Positions 8,375 through 15,561 of a stretch of DNA of 23,946 bases are shown here, piece after piece. Source of the DNA: a bacterium (lineage in GTDB: Bacteria > UBP18 > UBA7526). The DNA lies in NCBI GenBank assembly GCA_030616365.1, contig JAUWXM010000007.1, forward strand, positions 1-23,946, written 5' to 3'. Positions within the stretch are counted from its first letter, which is position 1; each line of letters starts with the position of its first letter. The position numbers and the translations under genes were made by a program. The notes under the pieces were generated by a model that had not been told where the DNA came from, ran no database searches, and saw nothing but the letters and a program-made list of their open reading frames with translations.

Positions 8375-8569
8375 ATGAGAGTTACTAAATATACCCTGAT
8401 TGGCGAAGCCTTAAGAATGCATCCTGAGGCAAGGAAAATATTTGCCAAATATGGCCTGGAGCATATCCTTAGTATGGGGGCCTTAACAGAAACTATTGAG
8501 GCCATCGCCAGAATTAACGATGTCAATCCTCAAAGAATAGTTGAGGACCTGAATAACCTTCTAAAATAA
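8375..8569 (+). CDS. DUF1858-like small protein lacking the redox cysteines
   Basis: A 64-residue protein resembling the DUF1858 fold (PEARKIFAKYGLEHILSMGALTETIEAIARINDVNPQRIVEDLN). DUF1858 domains often carry cysteines after the helix (a GxxCxxC-like site) and some are called hybrid-cluster-associated redox disulfide domains. Here that position reads GLEHILSMGAL, with no cysteine anywhere in the protein, so a thiol role is excluded. What remains is a small helical protein, presumably a binding module of unknown role. The start is ATG 8375 because homology begins at once (VTKYTLIGEAL); an in-frame TTG at 8369 is possible, and a longer reading from 8306 translates the hairpin leader and is rejected. 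It is followed immediately by a terminator-like hairpin. Confidence 0.5.
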   Translation: MRVTKYTLIGEALRMHPEARKIFAKYGLEHILSMGALTETIEAIARINDVNPQRIVEDLNNLLK

Positions 8570-8597
8570 CGGCGCGCTTCGCTCTCCGCCGTCTTTT
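8569..8597 (+). terminator. Probable intrinsic terminator of the DUF1858-like gene
   Basis: ACGGCG (8569-8574) pairs with CGCCGT (8587-8592), with an inner GC-TTC-GC, followed by CTTTTACTT. The stem starts on the last base of the stop codon. The T-tract is short, so termination may be partial. The convergent rpmB transcript ends nearby and could use the reverse of the same stem. Confidence 0.5.
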
Positions 8598-8645
8598 ACT
8601 TATTAAAGTTCCGATACCTTAAAATAAACAGAATCTTTTAGTTTT

Positions 8646-8731
8646 ATTCGCGTAGATTCGCGCTCTTTTTCTATTCGCGTTAATTCGCGTCCTTGTATTT
8701 TTTGCTTCGTGCTATTCGCGATGATTCGCGT
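8646..8731. repeat. Three copies of an ATTCGCG-NN(N)-ATTCGCG repeat between convergent genes
   Basis: Three double motifs lie in the gap between the DUF1858-like gene and rpmB: 8646-8662, 8673-8690 and 8714-8731, each made of two ATTCGCG words separated by 2-3 bases (core ATTCGCGTTAATTCGCGT). The words recur about every 10 bp inside a unit, roughly one helical turn. A degenerate relative in inverted form (ACACGAATAGACACGAA) lies just after recG at 11121-11137. No coding potential is seen. The last copy abuts the stop of rpmB. Confidence 0.5.
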
Positions 8732-8732
8732 C

Positions 8733-8921
8733 CTAGATGGCTTTCTTAACTTTTCCCTTTTTGAGGCACTTGGTACAGACATAGATTCTCTTGACCGTGC
8801 CGCCCATAATTACCTTTACCCTCTGGATATTGGGATGCCACTTTCTCTTGGATAATTTATGGGCATGGCTTATCTTATGACCTGACCTTATCCCTTTTCC
8901 ACATATCTCACAGACTTTCAT
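8733..8921 (-). CDS. rpmB: Large ribosomal subunit protein bL28, zinc-ribbon (C+) type
   Basis: A 62-residue L28. It opens with MKVCEICGKGIRSGHKISHAH, and a second pair CTKC sits at residues 49-52. Cys4, Cys7, Cys49 and Cys52 form the zinc ribbon of the cysteine-containing L28 paralogue type. Length and basic character fit the family (about 60-78). The start is the ATG at 8921 on the - strand, with AGGTGA at 8925-8930 in front. It is transcribed away from recG; the rpmB-recG neighbourhood is a familiar arrangement in several bacterial groups. It is the only gene on the minus strand in the window. Confidence 0.5.
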   Translation of the reverse strand: MKVCEICGKGIRSGHKISHAHKLSKRKWHPNIQRVKVIMGGTVKRIYVCTKCLKKGKVKKAI

Positions 8922-8931
8922 TTTTCACCTC

Positions 8932-8972
8932 TGCAACCGCAAAAACGCAAAATTTAACTTAAAGACGCAAAA
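8932..8972 (-). repeat. Dispersed leader repeat ending in GCGGTTGCA, copy 2 (upstream of rpmB)
   Basis: Read on the minus strand this is TTTTGCGTCTTTAAG, an AT-rich middle, then TTTTGCGTTTTTGCGGTTGCA minus its first base, ending one base before the rpmB Shine-Dalgarno AGGTGA. It matches the element at 4331-4370, which has the same position and direction relative to its gene. The left half repeats the right half (two GCGTYTTT words), suggesting internal duplication. Confidence 0.5.
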
Positions 8973-9050
8973 TTCAAATATTTGAAGCACAGATAACACT
9001 GTAGCATAAGAAGAAAGTCTTTGCAAGCAAAATCTATTAGCGAGGAGACT

Positions 9051-11117
9051 ATGGCCGGAAGACTATCCGATTCTGTCCAATATGTAAAAGGGGTGGGACC
9101 CAAGAGGGTGCGTATCCTCAATAGATTGGAGATCGAGACCATTGAGAACCTCTTATATTACTTCCCCAGGACCCATTCCGACCGAAGCCACCCCAAACCC
9201 ATCGCAGGCCTCTTGGATGGGGAATATGCCACTATAAAGGGAATGATTAAGGCCAGGAGTGTCATCAGGCCTAGAAAAGGCTTAGAGATCATTAAAGTAG
9301 CCATTGATGACGGAACGGGAATCGCCTATGCCGTCTGGTATAATCAGCCCTACCTAATAGAGTATCTGAAAGAGGAAACGAAGATAGCCATAAGCGGAAC
9401 GATTGAAAAGAAATATAAGAAGACGGAGATTAAGAACTTTGCCTATGAGATAATTGAGGAAGGAAAAGAATTATTGAATACCTTAAGAATTGTTCCCGTC
9501 TATCACCTGACAGAGGGAATAAACCAGAAGTACTTAAGAACCATTATCAAAAGAGTCCTTGATGAATATGCTGCTTCCTTGCCTGAATTCCTGCCCCTTG
9601 ATATCAGAAGGAGGAATAAACTAATAAGAATTTCGCAGGCAATAAATAGTATCCATTTTCCAAGAATAAGAAGAAATTGTCAGGATGCCCGAAGGAGACT
9701 GGTCTTCGATGAATTCTTTCTATTACAATTAGGAATTGCCCTGCGGAAGAAGAAAATAGAAGAAGTGGGAAAAGGAATAAGGTATAGGAAACCCGGGGAG
9801 CTTATTGGAAGGTTCTCTAAACTTCTTCCCTTTGAACTCACCTCTGCCCAGAGAAGAGTGATCAGTGAGATCATTTCCGATATGCAGCAAGATAAGCCCA
9901 TGAACCGTCTCCTTCAGGGAGATGTGGGGAGCGGAAAGACTGTAGTTGCCGTCTATGCCCTGCTAAAAGCCATTGAGGATGGCTATCAGGGGGCGATTAT
10001 GGCTCCCACAGAGATTTTAGCCCAGCAGCATCATCTTACCTTACAGGAACTATTAATTCCCCTTAAGATAAGGATAGAACTATTAATTGGGAGTATGAGT
10101 GAGAAGGAGAAAAAGGGAATTCGCAAGAAGATAGAGGAAGGAAAGGTAGATATCATCATCGGAACCCATATCTTGATTCAGGAAGCAGCAGAATTTGCTA
10201 AGTTGGGACTCATCATCATCGATGAGCAGCATAAGTTCGGGGTATTACAGAGAGCAACCTTGAGAAAGAAAGGCCTGAATCCTGATGTCTTAGTAATGAC
10301 CGCTACCCCCATACCGAGAACCCTGGCTTTAACGGTCTATGGAGACCTCAATATCTCTGTCCTGGATGAAATGCCCCCAGGAAGGAAGGGGATTGCCACC
10401 TATGAGGTCCCTCGGGAACAGAGGAAGAATATCTACCTCTTCATTGAGAATGAAGTGAAAAAGGGGCGGCAGGCATACATCGTCTATCCTTTAGTCTCTG
10501 AATCAGAGAAGATGGGAGAGTTAAAAGCGGCCACCCAGATGCAGAAGCACCTTCAGAAGGAGGTCTTTCCCAACCTCAGAGTAGGTCTTATCCACGGCCA
10601 GATGTCTGGTGATGAGAAAGAGAGAATAATGAATGATTTTAAAAATAAGAAGATGGACATTCTGGTTTCTACCACAGTCATTGAGGTGGGGATCGACATC
10701 TCCAATGCTTCTATCATGCTCATCGAGGATGCTCAGCGCTTTGGCCTGGCCCAGCTCCATCAATTAAGAGGTCGTATCGGAAGAGGAGAATACCAGTCCT
10801 ATTGTCTCATGTTTGCCCTTCCCCGGACAATTGAGGGAAAAAGAAGGATAAAAGTAATGACCGAGACCGGGGATGGCTTCCAGATCGCAGAAGAGGACTT
10901 GGAATTAAGGGGGCCGGGTGAATTTTTCGGAACCAAGCAGCATGGCCTACCGGAGTTAAAGATTGCTAATCTCTTAAAAGACCAGAGGATTTTAGAGACC
11001 GCTCGTCAGGAGGCCTTTGCCTTCATAAAGAAAGACCCTAAGTTAGAGAAGCCAGAGCATAGAGTAATAAGAAAGAGCCTCCTCTCCAAATTCAAAGGAG
11101 GCTTGGAAATCAGCTGA
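9051..11117 (+). CDS. recG: ATP-dependent DNA helicase RecG
   Basis: A 688-residue superfamily 2 helicase/translocase that remodels stalled replication forks and branched recombination intermediates. The N-terminal wedge opens with LSDSVQYVKGVGPKR, followed by an OB-fold (about 55-135). Helicase motifs: Walker A GDVGSGKT (290-297), PTEILAQQH (319-327), the DEQH box at 391-394 (IIIDEQHKFGVLQR), TATPIPRTLALTVYGDL (417-433), and in the second RecA-like domain STTVIEVGIDISNA and QLHQLRGRIGRG. The C-terminal LELRGPGEFFGTKQHG motif is present. Length is typical and all motifs are intact, so the enzyme should be active. The start is ATG 9051 with GAGGAG at 9042-9047; an upstream in-frame TTG (9021) adds nothing conserved. 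The usual downstream neighbour rsmD is displaced by about 10.7 kb. Confidence 0.5.
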   Translation: MAGRLSDSVQYVKGVGPKRVRILNRLEIETIENLLYYFPRTHSDRSHPKPIAGLLDGEYATIKGMIKARSVIRPRKGLEIIKVAIDDGTGIAYAVWYNQPYLIEYLKEETKIAISGTIEKKYKKTEIKNFAYEIIEEGKELLNTLRIVPVYHLTEGINQKYLRTIIKRVLDEYAASLPEFLPLDIRRRNKLIRISQAINSIHFPRIRRNCQDARRRLVFDEFFLLQLGIALRKKKIEEVGKGIRYRKPGELIGRFSKLLPFELTSAQRRVISEIISDMQQDKPMNRLLQGDVGSGKTVVAVYALLKAIEDGYQGAIMAPTEILAQQHHLTLQELLIPLKIRIELLIGSMSEKEKKGIRKKIEEGKVDIIIGTHILIQEAAEFAKLGLIIIDEQHKFGVLQRATLRKKGLNPDVLVMTATPIPRTLALTVYGDLNISVLDEMPPGRKGIATYEVPREQRKNIYLFIENEVKKGRQAYIVYPLVSESEKMGELKAATQMQKHLQKEVFPNLRVGLIHGQMSGDEKERIMNDFKNKKMDILVSTTVIEVGIDISNASIMLIEDAQRFGLAQLHQLRGRIGRGEYQSYCLMFALPRTIEGKRRIKVMTETGDGFQIAEEDLELRGPGEFFGTKQHGLPELKIANLLKDQRILETARQEAFAFIKKDPKLEKPEHRVIRKSLLSKFKGGLEIS

Positions 11118-11169
11118 GACACACGAATAGACACGAACTGTAAAGCGAGAAACTGTAATACTCAAAACA

Positions 11170-11207
11170 CGAAACAACACAAATAAAAGTTCGTATAAAA
11201 AGAGTTA
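11170..11207 (+). repeat. Duplicated 38-bp leader, copy 1
   Basis: A 38-bp sequence starting CGAAACAACACAAATAAAAG occurs again at 11531-11568 with 36 of 38 bases identical. Copy 1 lies 46 bp before the ATG at 11253, copy 2 lies 38 bp before the ATG at 11607, both in the sense direction. A shared promoter or leader is the simplest reading (a TATAAA/TATAAG word lies near its end), but no clear -35 box was found. The remainder of the gap 11118-11252 shows only the degenerate ACGAATAGACACGAA motif and a repeated AACTGTAA word. Confidence 0.5.
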
Positions 11208-11252
11208 TCTGCCATTACAGGTAGCAATGGTCTATGGAAAGAAAGTGATCTT

Positions 11253-11504
11253 ATGTTTGAGTTAGACTTTATTGCAACTGTAGCGGGAATACTTTTTATA
11301 ATTACGTCTATTCTTCTTGTGATTGCTTTTCCTTTAATGTTAATTGGTTTCGTGTTTCGATTTTTGTCATACAAGACAGATAGAAAAGAACAATTAAAAA
11401 GAGGCATTAAGCTTGTTAGGCTTGGTGCAATCTTTGCCTTCATTGCTTTTTCTATTCTGTTTGTTTTGGGCCTTCTATATCAAAAGGGCCTTATTTCTTT
11501 CTAA
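11253..11504 (+). CDS. Small two-helix membrane protein of unknown function
   Basis: An 83-residue protein with two clear transmembrane helices (about residues 7-34 and 58-76) joined by a basic loop (YKTDRKEQLKRGIKLVR), so by the positive-inside rule the loop should be cytoplasmic. No family recognised. Support for it being real: a start codon at a sensible distance behind a leader shared with the next gene, strong amphipathic design, and a clean stop followed by another leader copy. The overlapping antisense frame covers the leader repeat and is less convincing. The ribosome-binding site is weak (GAAAG about 11 bases upstream). Confidence 0.5.
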   Translation: MFELDFIATVAGILFIITSILLVIAFPLMLIGFVFRFLSYKTDRKEQLKRGIKLVRLGAIFAFIAFSILFVLGLLYQKGLISF

Positions 11505-11530
11505 CCAGTGTTAGAATAATAAGTTAGACG

Positions 11531-11568
11531 CGAAACAACACAAATAAAAGTTCGTATAAGTAGAGTTA
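11531..11568 (+). repeat. Duplicated 38-bp leader, copy 2
   Basis: This is the second copy of the element at 11170-11207, differing at two bases near the 3' end, lying before the WG-repeat gene. After the repeat both leaders continue with a related AACTG/ATCTGCC-like stretch and then diverge. Confidence 0.5.
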
Positions 11569-11606
11569 ACTGAACTGCCAAAAATTTATAGAAAAGAAGG
11601 TTAGTG

Positions 11607-12653
11607 ATGATGAAGAAAGGTATTTTGTTCTTGATCTGCCTTACTGTTTTGGCCTCGGTATCCTGTGGCCAACAGAAGAAGATGGAGGAAACAAGAAAGT
11701 CAGTCATCAATCCCCTGATCAATTGGGTTCAGGGACTTTCCGAAGGGCTGGCACCTGTAGGGATTGGAGACAAGTATGGCTATATCGACAAGGCAGGAAA
11801 AATAATTATCGAGCCTCAGTTCGATTTCACATTTGGCTTCTCCGAAGGACTGGCATCTGTAAAGATTGGCGAAAGGTATGGCTATATCGACAAGACAGGG
11901 AAGATAATTATCGAGCCTCAGTTCGACTTCACATTTGGCTTTTCCGAAGGATTGGCAGGTGTAATGGTTGACGGCAGGGCAGGCTATATCGACAAAACAG
12001 GAAAGATAGTCATTAATCCCCAGTTCGATGTAGCTATTGACTTTTCTGAGGGTTTAGCACTTGTAAGGATTGGCGGCAAATATGGTTATATCGACAGAAC
12101 AGGGAAGTATGTAATCAAGCCACAGTTTGATAATGCAGGTGACTTTTCCGAAGGACTGGCACATGTAAATATTGACAATAAATGGGGCTATGTCGACAAG
12201 ATGGGAAAGATAGTTATTAATCCGCAGTTCGATTGGGTTTCTGACTTTTCCGAAGGGCTGGCGCGTATAATGATCGGCGACAAGTTCGGCTATATCGATA
12301 AGAGTAGGAAAATAGTCATCAAGCCCCAGTTTAATTCGGCTTATAGATTTTCCGAAGGACTGGCGCGTATAATGGCTGATGAGAAGTGGGGCTATATCGA
12401 TAAAACGGGTAAAATCACCATCAAACCACAGTTCACTTTAGTTGGTGAGTTTTCTGAAGGACTGGCAGGCGTAAAGATTGTTGATTACAAAACCAGCAAG
12501 TGGGGCTATATCGATAAGAGTGGGAAGTTCGTCATCAATCCCCAGTTCGACAGGATTCGGGGCTTCTCTGAAGGATTGGCGATGGTGGAGGTTGGTGATA
12601 AAGTGGGCTATATCGACAAGACGGGGAAGTATGTCTGGAAGCCTACAAAATAA
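11607..12653 (+). CDS. WG-repeat lipoprotein
   Basis: A 348-residue protein with a lipoprotein-type signal (KKGILFLICLTVLASVSCG; the Cys near residue 21 is the likely lipidation site). The rest is nine repeats of about 34 residues with the pattern FSEGLA-V-IGDKYGYIDKTGKIVI-PQFD, the WG (KWG) repeat consensus. This predicts an exported, membrane-anchored beta-rich solenoid, probably a binding surface; no enzymatic residues are seen. The DNA of the first two units is nearly identical over most of its length (6 differences in 78 bases between 11778-11855 and 11880-11957), a sign of recent duplication or conversion. Repeat 8 carries a small insertion (VDYKTS). The start chosen is ATG 11607, 6 bases after AGAAGG; GTG 11604 and ATG 11610 are also possible. 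Confidence 0.5.
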   Translation: MMKKGILFLICLTVLASVSCGQQKKMEETRKSVINPLINWVQGLSEGLAPVGIGDKYGYIDKAGKIIIEPQFDFTFGFSEGLASVKIGERYGYIDKTGKIIIEPQFDFTFGFSEGLAGVMVDGRAGYIDKTGKIVINPQFDVAIDFSEGLALVRIGGKYGYIDRTGKYVIKPQFDNAGDFSEGLAHVNIDNKWGYVDKMGKIVINPQFDWVSDFSEGLARIMIGDKFGYIDKSRKIVIKPQFNSAYRFSEGLARIMADEKWGYIDKTGKITIKPQFTLVGEFSEGLAGVKIVDYKTSKWGYIDKSGKFVINPQFDRIRGFSEGLAMVEVGDKVGYIDKTGKYVWKPTK

Positions 12654-12706
12654 GTGACTACGTACCTACAGAGGAGTTCTGACACTTCGCAAACATAGAA
12701 AACATC

Positions 12707-12735
12707 AGTCAAAAATAATTTTTACGAAGACAAAA
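12707..12735 (+). repeat. Short gene-junction repeat, copy 1
   Basis: AGTCAAAAATAATTTTTACG and the following AAGACAAAA recur with few changes at 14876-14905, where the copy leads straight into the Shine-Dalgarno of the thioredoxin-fold gene. Here it lies about 80 bp before the TPR-CPBP gene. The rest of the 12654-12813 gap holds no recognised gene. Confidence 0.5.
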
Positions 12736-12813
12736 AGAATGGTGATAAAGCAATGCCAGTTACCCTCTGGACTACTACGGAATTTAAAGAGAAGAAATGA
12801 GTAAGGAAAAATA

Positions 12814-14868
12814 ATGAGAAAATGGAGTTTAATAGTTTTACTATTGCTAATGGTACTAACTCCAGCTATCTACGCTACCCATAAGGATAGCGCTCAATCT
12901 CATATTGAAAAAGGTTATTCCTACTATGAGAATGAGGAGTATGATGAGGCAATAAAGGAGTATCGTAAGGCCATTGAATTGGATTATAACTTTGTAGCCA
13001 CCCATGGAAGACTTATTGGAGTATATAAGAGAAAAGGCAAGATAGATGAGATTACCTTAGAATACCAAAGAATGGTAGAGGAGAATTCCCAAGATGCCAT
13101 CGCCCATTATGGATTGGGTATAAGTTATCGTCTCAAAGGTAAGAGTTTCTATAATCAAGCCATAGAAGAGCTGCAGGAGGCTATAAGACTAAATCCCAAG
13201 ATAGAATATGCCCATCTTGACCTGGGATGGGTCTATGGAGAACAGAAGAAGTATAATAAGGCAATCGAAGAATTAAAAAAAGGTCTAATTATCAACCCTG
13301 ATAATATAAGAGTCCACTTTGATCTAGGAAGAATTTATCTACTACGAAATAGGTATCAGGAAGCCATGTCTGAATACAAGGAAATAATAGAAAATAATCC
13401 TGATACTAAATGGGCTATTTCTGCTCAATATTCGATAGGCTTTACCTATTTTTGCCAAAGGCATTATGAAAGAGCTATTCAAGAATGTCAAAGACTTATC
13501 GATATTTATCCTAAGAGTAAGAAAATTCCCAAAACTTATGAGTTAATTGCTCGTTGCTATGAAGAGATGTTGGACTTTGAAGCAGCAAAAAAGGTCTATC
13601 AGAAGATAATAGACGATTATCCAACTCATAAAATAGCTAAAAAAGTTCAGCAAGAACTTATAAACTTAAACGATCCGAAATACATAAGAAATCTTAAGAA
13701 GAGCAAACGTTTTCCAAATAATGTCTATAATAAAATTTACACTTATTCCCCTGTGCTTGCTTTCTTAAGTCGGCTGTTTGGAGAGACTGTAGTACAAATA
13801 GCTATTCTTGTGGCTCTCATTTTAATTGCCTTAATTATTAAGTCTAGAAGAAAAGAAGATACTATATCAAGATATGGTTATATAAAGTGGGGCCTGGGCG
13901 AGGCAAGTAAGGTCTATTTGCTTATTCTTTGCTTGTCGATTCTCTTGGCACCCCTGTCAGTAAAACTACTATATTTTAAGGATACCTCACTTTTCTTTAC
14001 TGGAAGTAGAGGTATAAAGTATTTCATTATCGCCTTTCTACCTTCAGCATTACCAGAATTAATCTTTCCTCTTTATTATGTAGCAATGAGACTTAAAGAA
14101 AAATTACTTATTTTAGGTATTACTAAGGTTAATTTAAAGCGAAATATAAGTTTAGGAGTCAGAATAGCCATTATTTATAGTTTAATGATTCTATTACGCT
14201 TAAAGATCTGGCTATCTAATGGGAATGAATTACCAGAAATTTCTAGTTCATTTCAATTTATTAGAAACGAACCACTTACGACCTTGTATTTAGCGCTTTT
14301 AATAGGAGCAGTCCTAGTTCCATTAGGAGAAGAAGTCTTGTTCCGAGGATTTTTATACCCGGCATTTAAAAAGAATATTGGAGTTAAATGGGCCATTCTA
14401 TTAAGTGCTCTCTTCTTTGCTGCTGTTCATTTTGATTTAGATCGCTTTGTCTCTTTGGCAATTATGGGAGTTGTTTTTACTTATTTATATGAACGGACAA
14501 AATCTCTTATTCCTTCGGTAATTACTCATATTAGCCTAAATGCCACTGTTCTCATTAGTTCGTACTCTAATGGGCAGATATTAAAGCAACTTTCTGAAAG
14601 GAGCCTATATCTTATTGGTGCATTTGCTATGTTGATATTTGTAGTATTAGGAATTGTGACCAAAAAGAGATGGATTCCCAAACAATACGATTTCGAACGT
14701 AGTAGTAAATATTGCCCAAATTGTAAGGAATTATTTGTAAGTAAAGAAAGAGAATGTAATAATTGTGGCTATAAAGCGCAAACTTCAAAGAAAGTGAACT
14801 ATATGTGGGAGGCAATAGGAACGGCCGGAATGCTTCTATTTACCCTGTTAACTATTGTTTATTGGTAA
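12814..14868 (+). CDS. TPR + CPBP (CAAX-like) membrane protease + zinc-ribbon fusion
   Basis: A 684-residue protein in three parts. A cleavable-looking signal segment (4-21) leads into about seven TPR-type repeats (residues 28-285; e.g. AIKEYRKAIELDYNF, AIEELKKGLIINPDN), predicted outside the membrane. Helices follow from about 325, then a CPBP/ABI domain: EE at 506-507 with Arg511 (EEVLFR), His539 (AAVHFD) and His572/Asn576 (HISLN), the full catalytic set of this intramembrane glutamic-type protease family. After another helix (about 600-615) there is a four-cysteine zinc ribbon (CPNC at 634-637, CNNC at 648-651) and a last helix (665-682). The TPR part probably captures a partner or substrate. 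The CPBP assignment is firm, the purpose unknown. The ATG at 12814 is preceded by TAAGGA. A neighbouring gene at 19379 encodes a second, simpler CPBP protein. Confidence 0.5.
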   Translation: MRKWSLIVLLLLMVLTPAIYATHKDSAQSHIEKGYSYYENEEYDEAIKEYRKAIELDYNFVATHGRLIGVYKRKGKIDEITLEYQRMVEENSQDAIAHYGLGISYRLKGKSFYNQAIEELQEAIRLNPKIEYAHLDLGWVYGEQKKYNKAIEELKKGLIINPDNIRVHFDLGRIYLLRNRYQEAMSEYKEIIENNPDTKWAISAQYSIGFTYFCQRHYERAIQECQRLIDIYPKSKKIPKTYELIARCYEEMLDFEAAKKVYQKIIDDYPTHKIAKKVQQELINLNDPKYIRNLKKSKRFPNNVYNKIYTYSPVLAFLSRLFGETVVQIAILVALILIALIIKSRRKEDTISRYGYIKWGLGEASKVYLLILCLSILLAPLSVKLLYFKDTSLFFTGSRGIKYFIIAFLPSALPELIFPLYYVAMRLKEKLLILGITKVNLKRNISLGVRIAIIYSLMILLRLKIWLSNGNELPEISSSFQFIRNEPLTTLYLALLIGAVLVPLGEEVLFRGFLYPAFKKNIGVKWAILLSALFFAAVHFDLDRFVSLAIMGVVFTYLYERTKSLIPSVITHISLNATVLISSYSNGQILKQLSERSLYLIGAFAMLIFVVLGIVTKKRWIPKQYDFERSSKYCPNCKELFVSKERECNNCGYKAQTSKKVNYMWEAIGTAGMLLFTLLTIVYW

Positions 14869-14875
14869 AACAACT

Positions 14876-14905
14876 AGTCAAAATATAATTTTTACAAGGA
14901 TAAAA
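14876..14905 (+). repeat. Short gene-junction repeat, copy 2
   Basis: This is a copy of the 12707-12735 element with one inserted base and three substitutions. Its AAGGA (14896-14900) is the Shine-Dalgarno of the downstream gene, so the repeat here supplies the translation signal. The two copies flank the TPR-CPBP fusion gene. Confidence 0.5.
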
Positions 14906-14910
14906 GATAG

Positions 14911-15561
14911 ATGATGAACTTTCAACGATATTTTTCTATTATTGTTTTGGTAAGTATATTTGTATTGGGCGTTTCGAACTATGTCTATGGGCAATTGGCA
15001 AGTGGCTGGTATGGGCCTGAGGAGTTTGACAAAGCGGTTGAAATGGCAAAGAAGACTAACCGACCGCTCGCCTTTCTCTATCGGGGCAAAGATTCCGATT
15101 GTCCCAAACACAATGACCAGTGTGAAGAATGGGAAGAGGCCTGGCAACTTGAGAAATTCGTCAGAGTTATCATCTACACTAAAGGTAGCACGCCTTACAG
15201 ATTTAGGACACTAATGTCGCAGGTAAAGAATAAGGGTAAGTACATTCCTCATTTATTCCTTTCAGACAACAATTTCAATCTGCTGGGATATGTACCATAT
15301 GGAGCAGAGGAGTATGAATTCGAGAATACGGTTAATGCGGCACTTAAGAAGCTTAGTCCTGCTGTCCCTAAGAGGACAATTAAACCCCGACAGCCACTAA
15401 CCCTTGAGAATAAGGCAAAGGCCCTCTATACTTTGGGAGAGAATTACCGATTGAATAAGATGTATCCCCAGGCAATAAGAGAATATGAGAAACTAATTAA
15501 AGAATATCCCAATACTACCTGGGCCACTAAAGCTCGCAACCAACTCAAAAAACTAAAATAA
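14911..15561 (+). CDS. Exported thioredoxin-fold protein with C-terminal TPR, no CxxC
   Basis: A 216-residue protein: signal segment (5-27, ending VYGQ), a thioredoxin-like domain (about 35-145; EFDKAVEMAKKTNRPLAFLYRG, IPHLFLSDNNFNLLGY, where the Pro before HLFL matches the cis-Pro position) and a single TPR-like helical pair at the C-terminus (ALYTLGENYRLNKMYPQAIREYEKLIKEYPNT). The active-site position reads DSDCPKHNDQC, with two cysteines eight positions apart instead of CxxC, so a conventional disulfide reductase activity is unlikely. Family-level analogues are thioredoxin-fold proteins used for binding. The TPR end may be related to the YbgF/BamD-like outer-helix type. The ATG at 14911 (an ATGATG pair) follows AAGGA by 10 bases. 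The stop codon forms the first bases of the following stem-loop repeat. Confidence 0.5.
   Translation: MMNFQRYFSIIVLVSIFVLGVSNYVYGQLASGWYGPEEFDKAVEMAKKTNRPLAFLYRGKDSDCPKHNDQCEEWEEAWQLEKFVRVIIYTKGSTPYRFRTLMSQVKNKGKYIPHLFLSDNNFNLLGYVPYGAEEYEFENTVNAALKKLSPAVPKRTIKPRQPLTLENKAKALYTLGENYRLNKMYPQAIREYEKLIKEYPNTTWATKARNQLKKLK

Noticed and set aside
11076..11103. AGCCTCCT/AGGAGGCT hairpin at the 3' end of recG as a terminator
   Set aside because: It lies within the coding sequence and is not followed by a T-tract.
11162..11443. Minus-strand frame of 93 codons opposite the small two-helix protein
   Set aside because: Overlaps the leader repeat and lacks a domain; the plus-strand frame has a better membrane-protein pattern and a leader shared with its neighbour.
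11723..11971. 82-codon plus-strand frame inside the WG-repeat gene
   Set aside because: A shadow frame kept open only because the repeat DNA is periodic in a multiple of three.
12739..12804. 21-codon open frame just before the TPR-CPBP gene, and a 15-codon frame starting at 12753
   Set aside because: Too short, no clear ribosome-binding site and no recognisable leader-peptide features; possibly decayed coding sequence.
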